Assembly: GCA_040771825.1 (NCBI GenBank) | Contig: JAXGZG010000002.1 | Span: 248,001 to 312,000 of the forward strand | Length of the DNA: 64,000 nt | Source of the DNA: JAXGZG01 sp040771825 | GTDB lineage: Bacteria > Bacillota > Sulfobacillia > Fermentithermobacillales > Fermentithermobacillaceae | Reading direction: 5' to 3' | In this document: positions 1 to 8,261 of the stretch, piece after piece | Numbering within the stretch: position 1 is the first letter of the stretch | How the letters are laid out: the number at the start of each line of letters is the position of its first letter | Translations under genes and position numbers: made by a program | The notes under the pieces: generated by a model | Databases searched by the model: none | Seen by the model: only the letters and a program-made list of their open reading frames with translations | Told to the model about the DNA's origin: nothing

Positions 1-56
1 GTTACCCTATGCACGAAGTCTAATATCGCGATCATAGCGTTGGTTATGTATGACAT
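1..56 (-). CDS. yidC: YidC/Oxa1 membrane insertase, 5' end only
   Basis: Only the first 18 codons are in the window; the gene runs off the left edge. On the minus strand an ATG at 56 is preceded by GAGGAGG about 8 bases upstream and overlaps the end of yidD by a few codons. The visible peptide contains MIAILDFVHRV, which resembles the start of YidC proteins. YidC inserts and folds inner-membrane proteins, alone or with SecYEG. The identification rests mainly on gene order, since rpmH-rnpA-yidD-yidC is a standard bacterial cluster; the visible sequence is too short to prove it. Confidence 0.6.
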   Translation of the reverse strand, partial: MSYITNAMIAILDFVHRV

Positions 57-310
57 TCCCCGAACCTCCTCGGCCTTGCGGGCCTTTCCCCTCGGGGGGG
101 CGGCACAGGATCGTATCCTCCATAGGAGAAAGGATTGCATCGCAAGAGGCGCCACACGGCCAAGAGAAGACCCTTCATGGGCCCGTGGACTATTATGGCC
201 TGCCTTGCGTATTGGGAGCATGTGGGATAGTACCTGCATGTCGGTCCCTTTAAGGGTGAAATGTAAGTCTGGTATATGCCTATGAGGAAGAGCAGGCACT
301 TCTCAGCCAT
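44..310 (-). CDS. yidD: YidD, membrane protein insertion efficiency factor
   Basis: This 88-residue protein has the YidD signature: a short hydrophobic amphipathic start (LLFLIGIYQTYISPL), then the cysteine-containing CRYYPTCSQYA block, the HG..KG..L...RL.RCNP stretch and a GYDPVP end. YidD is a small peripheral inner-membrane protein that helps YidC insert substrates. It lies between rnpA, whose 3' end it overlaps by 8 bases, and yidC, which it overlaps at its own 3' end, so the genes are probably co-transcribed from the rpmH promoter. Length and motifs are typical. Confidence 0.95.
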   Translation of the reverse strand: MAEKCLLFLIGIYQTYISPLKGPTCRYYPTCSQYARQAIIVHGPMKGLLLAVWRLLRCNPFSYGGYDPVPPPRGERPARPRRFGECHT

Positions 311-632
311 TTAGGAGTCCCATCCTCTTCAGCAGGTTCCTCATTGATTCCAACAATTCCCTAAAAGTGCTGTCAACGGAACCCCGCCTGACTATGAAAA
401 CCACCTGGCCCTCTTTGGCCAGGTTTGGGAGGAAAAAGCGAAACGCTTCCTTCACCCTTCGCTTGAGCTTGTTGCGTACATGAGCCTTGCCAAGCCTTTT
501 CGAGACACTGACGCCAAGCTTCATGCCAGGCTCTCCGGAAAGGTAATACAATACCAGATACCGGTTGCCTGCGGAACGGCCTTCCTCGTATACTCTACGA
601 TACGATGGCGCAGGTATCCTTCCTGATACCAA
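303..632 (-). CDS. rnpA: Ribonuclease P protein component
   Basis: RnpA is the protein subunit of RNase P, which matures the 5' ends of tRNAs. The family core is clear: VYEEGRSAGNRYLVLYY, then GVSVSKRLGKAHVRNKLKRR, the RNR-type RNA-binding motif. The start is uncertain. The only in-frame start codon I see is TTG at 632, with a purine-rich GGGG 8 bases upstream. The residues before VYEEGRS (VSGRIPAPSYR) do not resemble the usual basic N-terminus. Either the start is atypical or a small indel near 590-630 has changed the frame. It overlaps yidD and lies just downstream of rpmH. Confidence 0.92.
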   Translation of the reverse strand: MVSGRIPAPSYRRVYEEGRSAGNRYLVLYYLSGEPGMKLGVSVSKRLGKAHVRNKLKRRVKEAFRFFLPNLAKEGQVVFIVRRGSVDSTFRELLESMRNLLKRMGLLNG

Positions 633-669
633 GAAAAAGCCCCATTTCCCTGTACCTAACCGAACACAT

Positions 670-804
670 CTAAACAGTAAGTGTCTTTCTACCTCTAGAG
701 CGACGGCGAGTGATTATCTTTCTTCCGCCTCTGGTCGACATTCGGGCCAAGAAACCGTGGGTGCGCAGTCTCTTGCGGCGTTTTGGCTGATATGTTCGCT
801 TCAT
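670..804 (-). CDS. rpmH: Large ribosomal subunit protein bL34
   Basis: A 44-residue, highly basic protein starting MKRTYQPKRRKR and containing GFLARMSTRGGRKII, which is diagnostic for bL34 of the 50S subunit. The ATG at 804 has GGAGGAG about 9 bases upstream. A longer in-frame extension to 858 is possible but has no Shine-Dalgarno site and no homology. It is the first gene of the leftward rpmH-rnpA-yidD-yidC operon, driven by the promoter at 857-885. Confidence 0.97.
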   Translation of the reverse strand: MKRTYQPKRRKRLRTHGFLARMSTRGGRKIITRRRSRGRKTLTV

Positions 805-856
805 GGGCTGTTCTCCTCCTAATGACTTCTGGAACTTAACCCCAGGAGTCCAAGGC

Positions 857-885
857 ATTATATCTTAGCACTAATTCAGTGTCAA
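857..885 (-). promoter_or_regulatory. Sigma-A promoter of rpmH operon
   Basis: On the minus strand a perfect TTGACA (885-880) is separated by exactly 17 bases from a perfect TATAAT (862-857). This matches the vegetative sigma consensus and points leftward into rpmH, about 50 bases ahead of its start. Confidence 0.9.
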
Positions 886-1050
886 TAAACCGCTCTTACC
901 CAGGGATTCCCTTGTCCCAAGACCACATCCGCCGGCGCTTTCCGTACACTAGTTCCGTTGTCTACCAACCTGACCCCTGGTATAGTTTTCACCGAAAGGG
1001 ACACGGGGCACAAGAGGCAAACAGTATCAAAACCCGCCTCTCTTTGGAGT

Positions 1051-1082
1051 TTATCCACATCTGTTGATAAGTGTGTGTATAA
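1051..1082. other. oriC, upstream DnaA-box cluster
   Basis: Three DnaA-box-like 9-mers lie within 32 bases: TTATCCACA (1051-1059, perfect), TGTTGATAA (1062-1070, reverse, one change) and TGTGTATAA (1074-1082, reverse, one change). They sit between the divergent rpmH and dnaA genes. Together with the cluster downstream of dnaA they suggest a bipartite origin like that of Bacillus subtilis. The rest of the 805-1229 gap holds the rpmH promoter and the palindrome at 1177-1194; I see no gene in it. Confidence 0.8.
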
Positions 1083-1176
1083 CCTGTGAGTTTTCTATAC
1101 GGCGGTTGCTAGGTTCCGACTCCAGGCCTATGACGGAATTCCTAGAGGAGCAGACCCACAGACAGGAGTTCGGCGC

Positions 1177-1194
1177 TTATGCATAGATGCATAA
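1177..1194. promoter_or_regulatory. Perfect palindrome upstream of dnaA
   Basis: TTATGCAT-AG-ATGCATAA is an 18-base perfect inverted repeat whose right end is about 35 bases before the dnaA start. Its symmetry and position are what one expects of a dimeric repressor operator over the dnaA promoter or leader. It is not a DnaA box. No regulator can be named from sequence. Confidence 0.45.
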
Positions 1195-1229
1195 CCAGTT
1201 GACATGGACATGAAACGGTGGTTTTGTGA

Positions 1230-2594
1230 ATGACAAAGACTCTGGAAGAATACTGGGCCGCCGCCCTGAAAATAGCATCTGGGCGGCTAGCGGGTCCTAG
1301 CCTAAACTGGCTTAAGGACACAAGGCCCCAAAGCCTTCAGGACAACATATTGACCATTTCTCTGCCGAGCGAATTTGCCAAGAACTGGATAGAGTCGCAT
1401 TACCGGGAGGAACTTCAAAGCTCTTGGCGGGAAGCCTACGGGAGAACGTCTGACATCAGGTTCGCCGTGTCCGTCCAAGAAAAGGCTGTCCCCGGAGCGC
1501 TTTTCCCCATGGACGCTCACATGGCCCCTATTCGCAAGAAGAAGCCGGCAGAAGACATTTCCCAGTATATAAAGGGACTAAACCCCCGCTACAGTTTTGA
1601 GAACTTCATTGTGGGAGCATCAAACCGGTTTGCTCACGCCGCGGCGTACGCTGTCTCGGAGAATCCGGCCAAAACATACAACCCCTTGTTCCTTTACGGA
1701 GGCGTGGGGCTGGGGAAGACCCACCTGATGCAAGCCATCGCACACTACGTCCTAGCTCATCACCAGAATATGCGCGTCTCGTACGTATCCTCGGAGACTT
1801 TCACCAACGAGCTGATTTTGGCTATTCAGGAAGGAAACACCCAGGACTTTAGGAACCGCTACCGCGGCGTGGACCTTCTTCTCATCGACGACATCCAGTT
1901 CGTGGCCGGCAAAGACGCCACTCAGGAGGAGTTTTTCCATACCTTCGATGCTCTTCATCAGGCCTCGAAACAGATTGTCATCTCATCAGATCGCCCTCCC
2001 AAAGAGATCGCAACTCTCGAGGACCGCCTTCGCACGCGCTTCGAGTGGGGGCTCATCTGCGATATCCAGGCCCCCGACATCGAGACAAGGATGGCCATCT
2101 TGCGAAAAAAGGCGGAGATCGAGGGACGGGACGTGCCTATAGAGGTGTGCCAGTACATAGCCGAACGCATACCGTCCAATATACGGGAGCTGGAGGGGGC
2201 CCTCATTCGCGTACTTGCTTTCACTTCCCTCCAGCGCAAGGAAGTAACCCTTGACGTCACCAAAGAAGTGCTTCGAGACCTATTGCCAGACAGAAGACAA
2301 GTGCCCATTACCGTGGACGCCATCAAGAAGGTCGTGGCGGCCTACTACAATGTGGAAATTTCGGACTTCACAACGAAAAGGCGTACCAGAAACGTGGCGT
2401 ATCCCAGACAAGTAGCCATGTACCTCTGCCGTACCCTGACTGACTCGTCGCTCCCCCGGATTGGAGAGCAGTTCGGCGGCCGGGACCATACTACCGTTCT
2501 CCACGCTTTCGACAAGCTCGACTCCCAACGCAAGGAAGATCCGGCTTTGGATCAGACGCTGGAAGAACTCGCGAAAAGGATCCGGGAGGGATAG
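1230..2594 (+). CDS. dnaA: Chromosomal replication initiator DnaA
   Basis: DnaA binds DnaA boxes at oriC, forms an ATP-dependent filament, opens the duplex and recruits the helicase. All four domains are visible in 454 residues: an N-terminal interaction domain (about 1-85), a short linker, an AAA+ domain with Walker A GGVGLGKTH (about residue 158) and Walker B LLLIDDIQF (about 215), and a C-terminal DNA-binding domain with the signature GGRDHTTVLHA. The ATG at 1230 is a reasonable start but has only a weak purine-rich site; an out-of-frame GTG lies just before it. DnaA-box clusters flank the gene. Confidence 0.98.
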   Translation: MTKTLEEYWAAALKIASGRLAGPSLNWLKDTRPQSLQDNILTISLPSEFAKNWIESHYREELQSSWREAYGRTSDIRFAVSVQEKAVPGALFPMDAHMAPIRKKKPAEDISQYIKGLNPRYSFENFIVGASNRFAHAAAYAVSENPAKTYNPLFLYGGVGLGKTHLMQAIAHYVLAHHQNMRVSYVSSETFTNELILAIQEGNTQDFRNRYRGVDLLLIDDIQFVAGKDATQEEFFHTFDALHQASKQIVISSDRPPKEIATLEDRLRTRFEWGLICDIQAPDIETRMAILRKKAEIEGRDVPIEVCQYIAERIPSNIRELEGALIRVLAFTSLQRKEVTLDVTKEVLRDLLPDRRQVPITVDAIKKVVAAYYNVEISDFTTKRRTRNVAYPRQVAMYLCRTLTDSSLPRIGEQFGGRDHTTVLHAFDKLDSQRKEDPALDQTLEELAKRIREG

Positions 2595-2612
2595 CCCACT
2601 TGTGTACAAGTC

Positions 2613-2822
2613 TGTGGATGGCCATGTGTGCCGCTAGGGCGGAGTTGTTGAGAACCTGTGTGTAAGATCCCCCGGGTCCAAAACCCGGCTACGTTACCCA
2701 CAGTCATCCACAGGGCGTCCACAACTGGCTAACAGGGAAGGAACTTCCGTTTTGCTGGTAGAACTATAGCTTATTAACAAGTTGACAGACCCTACTACTA
2801 CTACGGTTTTAGATAATCCACA
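2613..2822. other. oriC, downstream DnaA boxes and unwinding region
   Basis: The 292-base gap between dnaA and dnaN holds several DnaA-box-like sites: TGTGGATGG (2613), TTACCCACA (2694-2702), TCATCCACA (2704-2712) and TAATCCACA (2814-2822), the last three each one base from consensus. Between them is an AT-rich stretch (2755-2790) followed by CTACTACTACTAC (2792-2804), four repeats of the DnaA-trio type that load DnaA on single strands in B. subtilis. This is the likely duplex-unwinding site. A GC-rich inverted repeat (CCGGGT...ACCCGG, about 2673-2687) lies just before the boxes. Confidence 0.75.
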
Positions 2823-2886
2823 GAGAAGAATTAGTATAGAAGCAAAAAGTGCCCGTCCTTAGCGACAAAAAGGGGGAGACTAGGAC

Positions 2887-4023
2887 ATGAAGGCGACCAT
2901 TCAAAAAGATAGCCTATCTTGGCTAGTGCAAACCGCTTCGCGGCCCATTCCATCCAGAACCACCATGCCGTCTATCAAGGGCTGCCTAATCGAGGCCCTG
3001 TCGGACCGCTTAGTGTTTTCAGGCACTAACCTTGACTGGGGCGTTAGGGTATCTGCCCCGGCCCAAGTGGAGGCATCTGGTCCGCTGGTTGTCTCCTCAA
3101 AGATCCTTGAGGATGTGGTAAGAACGATTTCCACGCCTGATGTAACGCTTTCGCTCGATGAGTCCGCTTGGGCTCTCACCATCAGGACCGGGGGATCCGA
3201 GATGGTCCTGAACGCGGTGCCTGCCGATGATTTTCCTCGTTGGCCTGAAGCTAAGAACGGCCAAAGGGTGACGGTCAAAACAGACGTCTTCAGAGACGTG
3301 GTCAAAGTGGGAGCAACTTGCGCCGTGGCCAATCCCGCCAGGCCTTTGTGGGGCGCGTGTCTCTTGGAGTTTTTCGACAATTCGTTGGCTATCGTGAGCA
3401 CAGACCAGTTCGCCCTTTCCAGGGCTCGGTGCGAAGTTGACGCCAAGGATGCCAAGGCCATCATGGCCGCTAACATACTGCAAGACATCGCCCGTCTTTC
3501 TGACACAGAAAACGACGGTGAGATTGAGATCATCGTGGCTGAGAACCACATCTACTTCACGACCAAGTCCATGTCGTGCTTCTCGCGCCTCATCGACGGT
3601 CAGTACTATCCCTATGAGCAAGTAATCCGCAAGACCTTTTCATCGACCGCGCGGGTTCCCACTGAGGCTCTTCTGAGAGCGTCTTCTCGCGCTGCTATCG
3701 TGGCCAGCGAAGAGGATAAGGCCATGAGACTCATAATCAACAGAGAGTCAGGTATTCTCACAGTGAGATCGGGCTCTGCAGAAAAGGGACGGATGGAAGA
3801 AAGCGTTCCTGCGATCCTGACCGGCGATGATGTGGAAATATGGGTTCAGCATCGCTACATGCTCCAGGCTTTGGGCAAGATCCAAACTGCAGATACTTTC
3901 ATAGGAGTATCGGGCCAAGTAAGCCCCATGAAACTAGAGCCCGTAGAGGAAGGAGACGGTAAGTCCCCTGTAGAATCGACATTTGTGGTTATGCCTATGT
4001 CTAGCCCAAAGGGGACCTTCTAG
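2887..4023 (+). CDS. dnaN: DNA polymerase III beta subunit (sliding clamp)
   Basis: DnaN is the ring-shaped clamp that tethers DNA polymerase to its template. The 378-residue length is standard for three repeated clamp domains. Supporting stretches are the start MKATIQKDSLSWLVQ, the central LSDTENDGEIEI region, the DGQYYPYEQVI segment, and a C-terminus ending VVMPMSS, close to the usual clamp ending. GGGGGAG lies about 9 bases before the ATG. It follows the downstream origin and is 3 bases from recF, so dnaN-recF-dciA are probably co-transcribed. Confidence 0.97.
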   Translation: MKATIQKDSLSWLVQTASRPIPSRTTMPSIKGCLIEALSDRLVFSGTNLDWGVRVSAPAQVEASGPLVVSSKILEDVVRTISTPDVTLSLDESAWALTIRTGGSEMVLNAVPADDFPRWPEAKNGQRVTVKTDVFRDVVKVGATCAVANPARPLWGACLLEFFDNSLAIVSTDQFALSRARCEVDAKDAKAIMAANILQDIARLSDTENDGEIEIIVAENHIYFTTKSMSCFSRLIDGQYYPYEQVIRKTFSSTARVPTEALLRASSRAAIVASEEDKAMRLIINRESGILTVRSGSAEKGRMEESVPAILTGDDVEIWVQHRYMLQALGKIQTADTFIGVSGQVSPMKLEPVEEGDGKSPVESTFVVMPMSSPKGTF

Positions 4024-4026
4024 AGC

Positions 4027-5139
4027 GTGACCTTACTTCTCTTGTATCTTCAAGATTTCCGCAACTACGCGCACCTGGAGTTAGAACTGGCTCCCGGTGT
4101 GTCTCTCTTTTTCGGGAAGAACGCTCAAGGGAAGACCAATCTCTTGGAGGCATGTTACTACCTATCGACTCTATCTTCGCCAAGGATTGAAAGGGAAGCC
4201 GACCTCGGGCGCTGGGGTACCCAGGCTTTTTCTGTGGGCGGCCGGCTGAGCCGGGACGGGGAAGACCCCCTTTACATCAAGATTGAGACCACCCTAAGCC
4301 CGTATCTCAGACGGCGGATTCGTGTCCATGACCAGCCGGCGAAAAGAGGGGACTTGGTCAGAATCTTTCCCTGTGTCTACTTTTCTCCTGACGATCTCTA
4401 TACCGTAAAAAAAGGTTCTTCCCTCCGCCGAAAATACCTTGACACGCTCTTGGACAGAGTCGACCCAGGCTACTCAAAGGATCTTTCACGGTACGAGGAT
4501 ACCGTCGCCAGGAGAAACGCGGTTCTCAAGAAGGCATCTTACGACTCCATGTGGAAGAAGACTTTGGAAAGTCTCGACGAACTGTTCCTAGCCACAGGGA
4601 CGTCGGTTTTGGCTCGCCGGATGGCTCTTATGGGTGATTTGGCTAGACACATCACTGACACATACCGGTTCGTCTCCCTTGAGGAGTGTGAAGTGGATTA
4701 CGCGTCGTCTCTAGGGGCGCTAGATGACCATAGAGACCAGATAATGGATCTCTTCAGGTCACGCCTGGCAGAGGTTAGAGGACAAGAGCGGGCACGGGGG
4801 GTTACTCTCATAGGTCCCCACCGCGATGACCTGGTTGTCTCGTTGGTCGGAAAACCTGTGAGGTATTTCGGATCCCAAGGACAGCAGCGAAGTGTGGCTT
4901 TGGCTCTCCGCATGGCCGAAGCCAAACTTTTGGAACAAGCTTTTGGGCGAAAACCCGCTCTCCTTTTGGACGATGTGTTTTCCGAACTTGACGAGAGTAG
5001 AAGGCACAAGGTGATTTCCCTGCGAGAGTTCGGGCACCAGATTCTCCTTACTTCAACTGACCCGGTCTCGTACAGAGGCTACGAGTTTCAAATGTACCGC
5101 GTTGGCCACGACACTGTGGCGCCTCTTGGGCGCTCTTAA
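4027..5139 (+). CDS. recF: DNA replication and repair protein RecF
   Basis: RecF is an SMC-like ATPase that helps load RecA at gapped DNA. The 370-residue protein starts with LLYLQDFRNYAHLELEL, has Walker A GKNAQGKTN (about residue 35), the signature FGSQGQQRSVALAL (about 280) and Walker B ALLLDDVFSELDE (about 310). The start is GTG, 3 bases after the dnaN stop. The small S4-domain gene (rlbA/yaaA) often found between dnaN and recF in Bacillus is absent. Confidence 0.97.
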   Translation: MTLLLLYLQDFRNYAHLELELAPGVSLFFGKNAQGKTNLLEACYYLSTLSSPRIEREADLGRWGTQAFSVGGRLSRDGEDPLYIKIETTLSPYLRRRIRVHDQPAKRGDLVRIFPCVYFSPDDLYTVKKGSSLRRKYLDTLLDRVDPGYSKDLSRYEDTVARRNAVLKKASYDSMWKKTLESLDELFLATGTSVLARRMALMGDLARHITDTYRFVSLEECEVDYASSLGALDDHRDQIMDLFRSRLAEVRGQERARGVTLIGPHRDDLVVSLVGKPVRYFGSQGQQRSVALALRMAEAKLLEQAFGRKPALLLDDVFSELDESRRHKVISLREFGHQILLTSTDPVSYRGYEFQMYRVGHDTVAPLGRS

Positions 5140-5159
5140 TCTTGGAGGGGAGTCTCTGC

Positions 5160-6032
5160 ATGCCGTATCCGGTCAATCTCGACAGTGTCTTGGAAAAGAC
5201 CTTGGACAATCTTGGGCTCTTCCAGAAGGCCAGAAAGTACCAGGTATTTGCTCTCTGGCCGCGGCTCGTGGGAAAACTCTCCAAGCATGCCCAACCTAGA
5301 CGCACAGATGGAGATGTCTTGTACGTGGCCACTTCGTCTTCGGTTTGGTCGCAAGAACTTTCGTATATGAGTCAAGACATATTGACGAGAATCAACAGGG
5401 CCTTAGGAGGCGAGTATTTCCGGGAAATTCGCTTCTCGGAGAACCTTTGGAGGTCCGCTGCAAGGAAAATCCGCCCCGGCGGAATTGAGGTAGACGCGTT
5501 CAAGAAATCGCTCCTAATCTCAAGAGGAGCACGGAACGGGCGGAGCCGCAGTCTGTGCCAGACGGATTTGGACGTCGTCCTGCAGTCGTTCAAGAGGGCT
5601 ATGGATATGCGCAAGGAAGCGTTGCTGGCCAAGGGATTCGTCTCTTGTAGGGAGTGCGGGTGTCTCTATCCTGTGTCCAAGAAGGAATGCCCTTTCTGCA
5701 AGACCCGCAAGGAATTGTCAGGCTACAACCGTGTAATAGCTATTCTGGAGGAACGGCCGGAGATACCCAATGATGAGGTGTGCAGGGTGTGTGGGGTGAG
5801 GGACACCTGGGTGGCCGAGAGGGCCAAACACGAACTGGAGTCCCGGTGGGTGACTATCATCGGTTCGCGTCTTGCTCGCATCACAAGGAAAGAAGCCCGT
5901 GGGCCGGAAACAGTGGAGTACTTGAGGAAACTGGCCTCACTCCGTTCGGGCATGAGAGCCCGGGACATGAGCCCAAAAGATTTGGAAAGGGTATTGGGCA
6001 AGCGCCTTGCCATCCTCATCCCAAAAGGATGA
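5160..6032 (+). CDS. DciA-like DUF721 protein with zinc-ribbon tail
   Basis: Residues about 1-100 match the DUF721 family (VLEKTLDNLGLFQKARKYQVFALWPRLVG..., then a SSVWSQELSYMSQDIL block). This family includes DciA, the ancestral loader of replicative helicase. The protein is 290 residues, much longer than a bare DUF721 protein. The tail holds CxxC-x11-CxxC (CRECG...CPFC, about 159-177) and a further CRVCGV (about 203), suggesting zinc binding. The ATG at 5160 is chosen because GGAGGGG lies 8 bases upstream; an in-frame TTG at 5142 has no such site. Its place between recF and gyrB fits a role in replication. Confidence 0.8.
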   Translation: MPYPVNLDSVLEKTLDNLGLFQKARKYQVFALWPRLVGKLSKHAQPRRTDGDVLYVATSSSVWSQELSYMSQDILTRINRALGGEYFREIRFSENLWRSAARKIRPGGIEVDAFKKSLLISRGARNGRSRSLCQTDLDVVLQSFKRAMDMRKEALLAKGFVSCRECGCLYPVSKKECPFCKTRKELSGYNRVIAILEERPEIPNDEVCRVCGVRDTWVAERAKHELESRWVTIIGSRLARITRKEARGPETVEYLRKLASLRSGMRARDMSPKDLERVLGKRLAILIPKG

Positions 6033-6041
6033 TCCAATGCC

Positions 6042-6281
6042 TTGACACTAGTGCACGTTACAGGCGGCCAGGTTATTGAAGCGTCCAGCATCATTTTGGC
6101 CATAGACTGGGGTTTCGGTAAGGATTCACCTGATAACCGCGAACTAGTAGCTTATGCTCGCGCTCACGGCTTTCTGGTTGACAAGGGCTTCGGCCCCGGG
6201 GTACTAATTGTGACTTCGGACAAGGTGTACCTTTTGCCCGGGTCTCTTAGGAGTCTTATGCAAAGACTCAAGCAAACGTAA
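6042..6281 (+). CDS. remB: RemB-like (DUF370) regulator
   Basis: A 79-residue protein resembling RemB/DUF370, found between recF and gyrB in many Firmicutes. Seen here: HVTGGQVIEASSIILAID at the start, NRELVAYARAHGF in the middle and TSDKVYLLPGSLRSL near the end, in the family order. RemA and RemB of B. subtilis are involved in extracellular matrix expression and DNA binding. Starts at TTG 6042 or GTG 6051 are both possible; the AAGGA site is a little far from either. The gene is 49 bases from gyrB. Confidence 0.8.
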   Translation: MTLVHVTGGQVIEASSIILAIDWGFGKDSPDNRELVAYARAHGFLVDKGFGPGVLIVTSDKVYLLPGSLRSLMQRLKQT

Positions 6282-6330
6282 GTTCGCCCAGGTCACGGGG
6301 ATATGCTAAGATGTTTGAGAGGTGGCTTTT

Positions 6331-8250
6331 TTGACGGAGAGTACCGGAATTCGAGAAGAATATGATGCGCACCAGATAAAAGTGCTGGAGGGCCTAGAGG
6401 CCGTCAGGCGCCGGCCCGGCATGTATATCGGTACCACCGCCATCCAGGGGCTGCACCACTGCCTCTATGAGGTGGTCGACAACAGCGTAGACGAGGCCCT
6501 TAACGGATACTGCACCCGGATCGACGTCGTCCTCTGGAAAGACGGGACGGCTTCGGTAGAGGACAACGGCCGGGGAATCCCCATTGGAATCCATCCGCAA
6601 GTTGGGTTGCCTGCTGTGGAGGTGGCTATGACTAGGCTACACGCAGGATCCAAGTTTGGAGGAGGGGCCTACAAGGTCTCAGGGGGCCTCCACGGAGTGG
6701 GAGTTTCAGCCGTTAACGCGCTCTCTAAGTTCATGGAGGTCACAGTCAAGATAGAAGGCGGTATCCACCAGATCCGCTTCGAGCGCGGCAAGACCGCCAT
6801 GCCGTTGAAACGCATAGGGGATGCTACCGAGACTGGGACCAAAACCAGGTTTTTGCCTGACGACGAGATTTTTGAGGAACTCAACTTCAATTTCGACACG
6901 GTTTCGCTTCGTCTTCGGGAGCTTGCCTATCTCAACAAAGGGTTGGAGATCAACCTCTACGATGAGGCGCATGACAAGAAAGTCAGCTACAAGTTCAATG
7001 GGGGAATAACAGAATTCGTAGCAGCCCTCAATAAGAACAAGACTGTTCTCCATAAAAGCCCCATTACTGGATCGGCGACCAAAGACGACGTTGACATAGA
7101 TTTCTCGTTCCAGTACAACGACGGCTACGCCGAAAACCTGTACTCTTTCGCCAACACCATTCGCACTACCGAGGGAGGGACCCATGAAGCCGGCTTCAAA
7201 GCGGCTCTTACCAGGGTCGTTAACGATGCCGCCAGAAAGGCCGGGGTCCTGAAGGCGGCTGATAACAACTTGTCTGGGGAGGACATACGCGAAGGAATAG
7301 TGGCGGTTCTCCACGTGAAAGTGCGAGATCCGCAATTTGAAGGCCAAACCAAGACCAAACTGGGCAACTCCGAGGTGGCCGGGATAGTCCAAGCCGCGGT
7401 CACTGAGATGCTCAACGCGTACTTCGAAGACAAGGTTCCCCTGGTAAAAACCATCGCCCAGAAGGCTATTCTGGCGGCAAGGGCCCGAGAGGCGGCGCGC
7501 CAGGCCAGAGAACTGACCAAAAGGAAAGGTGCCTTGGAGATCACTTCTCTTCCCGGCAAACTCACCGACTGTACAACAAGGGACCCTCGGGGAGCCGAGC
7601 TATTCTTGGTTGAGGGAGACTCGGCAGGCGGGTCGGCAAAACAGGGGAGAGACAGGCATTTTCAGGCCATATTGCCTCTGCGGGGCAAGATCCTCAATGT
7701 GGAGAAAGCCCGGCTCGACAAGGCCTTGGCCCACGAGGAAATACGTTCACTCATAACTGCCATAGGTACCGGCATAAGCGAGGACTTTGACATCTCCAAA
7801 GCCAGGTATCATAAGATAATCATCATGACTGACGCCGACGTTGACGGAAGCCACATTTGCACGCTTCTCCTGACGTTCTTCTTTAGGTATATGCCGGGTC
7901 TCATCGAACACGGGTTTCTGTATATCGCCCAGCCGCCTCTTTACCTGGTTAAGCGGGGGAGAGGCGAGCGATACTTCAATTCCGATGAGGAGCTAGAAGA
8001 TTACCTCAGAAAGACCGGGCGTGAGGGCATCAGCATCCAACGATATAAGGGTCTAGGGGAGATGGACTACCACCAGCTGTGGGAGACAACCATGGATCCC
8101 GAGACACGGACACTTCGCCAAGTCAAGGTGCAAGACGCCATGGAGGCTGACGAGATTTTCACCATCCTCATGGGCGACAAGGTCGAACCCAGGAGAGAGT
8201 TTATCGAACAAAATGCGCACCTGGTCAAGAACCTTGACACCATAGCCTAG
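6331..8250 (+). CDS. gyrB: DNA gyrase subunit B
   Basis: GyrB is the ATPase subunit of gyrase, which introduces negative supercoils. About 639 residues, with the GHKL ATPase start (YDAHQIKVLEGLEAVRRRPG, then GLHHCLYEVVDNSVDEA), the GGLHGVGVSAVNALS loop, and the TOPRIM motifs EGDSAGGSAKQGRDR (about 425) and DADVDGSHI (about 500). TTG at 6331 is preferred because AGAGGTGG lies 6 bases upstream; the in-frame GTG at 6322 lacks a Shine-Dalgarno site. It is followed 11 bases later by gyrA. Confidence 0.97.
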   Translation: MTESTGIREEYDAHQIKVLEGLEAVRRRPGMYIGTTAIQGLHHCLYEVVDNSVDEALNGYCTRIDVVLWKDGTASVEDNGRGIPIGIHPQVGLPAVEVAMTRLHAGSKFGGGAYKVSGGLHGVGVSAVNALSKFMEVTVKIEGGIHQIRFERGKTAMPLKRIGDATETGTKTRFLPDDEIFEELNFNFDTVSLRLRELAYLNKGLEINLYDEAHDKKVSYKFNGGITEFVAALNKNKTVLHKSPITGSATKDDVDIDFSFQYNDGYAENLYSFANTIRTTEGGTHEAGFKAALTRVVNDAARKAGVLKAADNNLSGEDIREGIVAVLHVKVRDPQFEGQTKTKLGNSEVAGIVQAAVTEMLNAYFEDKVPLVKTIAQKAILAARAREAARQARELTKRKGALEITSLPGKLTDCTTRDPRGAELFLVEGDSAGGSAKQGRDRHFQAILPLRGKILNVEKARLDKALAHEEIRSLITAIGTGISEDFDISKARYHKIIIMTDADVDGSHICTLLLTFFFRYMPGLIEHGFLYIAQPPLYLVKRGRGERYFNSDEELEDYLRKTGREGISIQRYKGLGEMDYHQLWETTMDPETRTLRQVKVQDAMEADEIFTILMGDKVEPRREFIEQNAHLVKNLDTIA

Positions 8251-8261
8251 GAGGACCTCAC

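Noticed and set aside
2782..2817. TTGACA and GATAAT in front of dnaN as a promoter
   Set aside because: The spacing is 24 bases, too long for a sigma-A promoter; the region is better explained as origin sequence.
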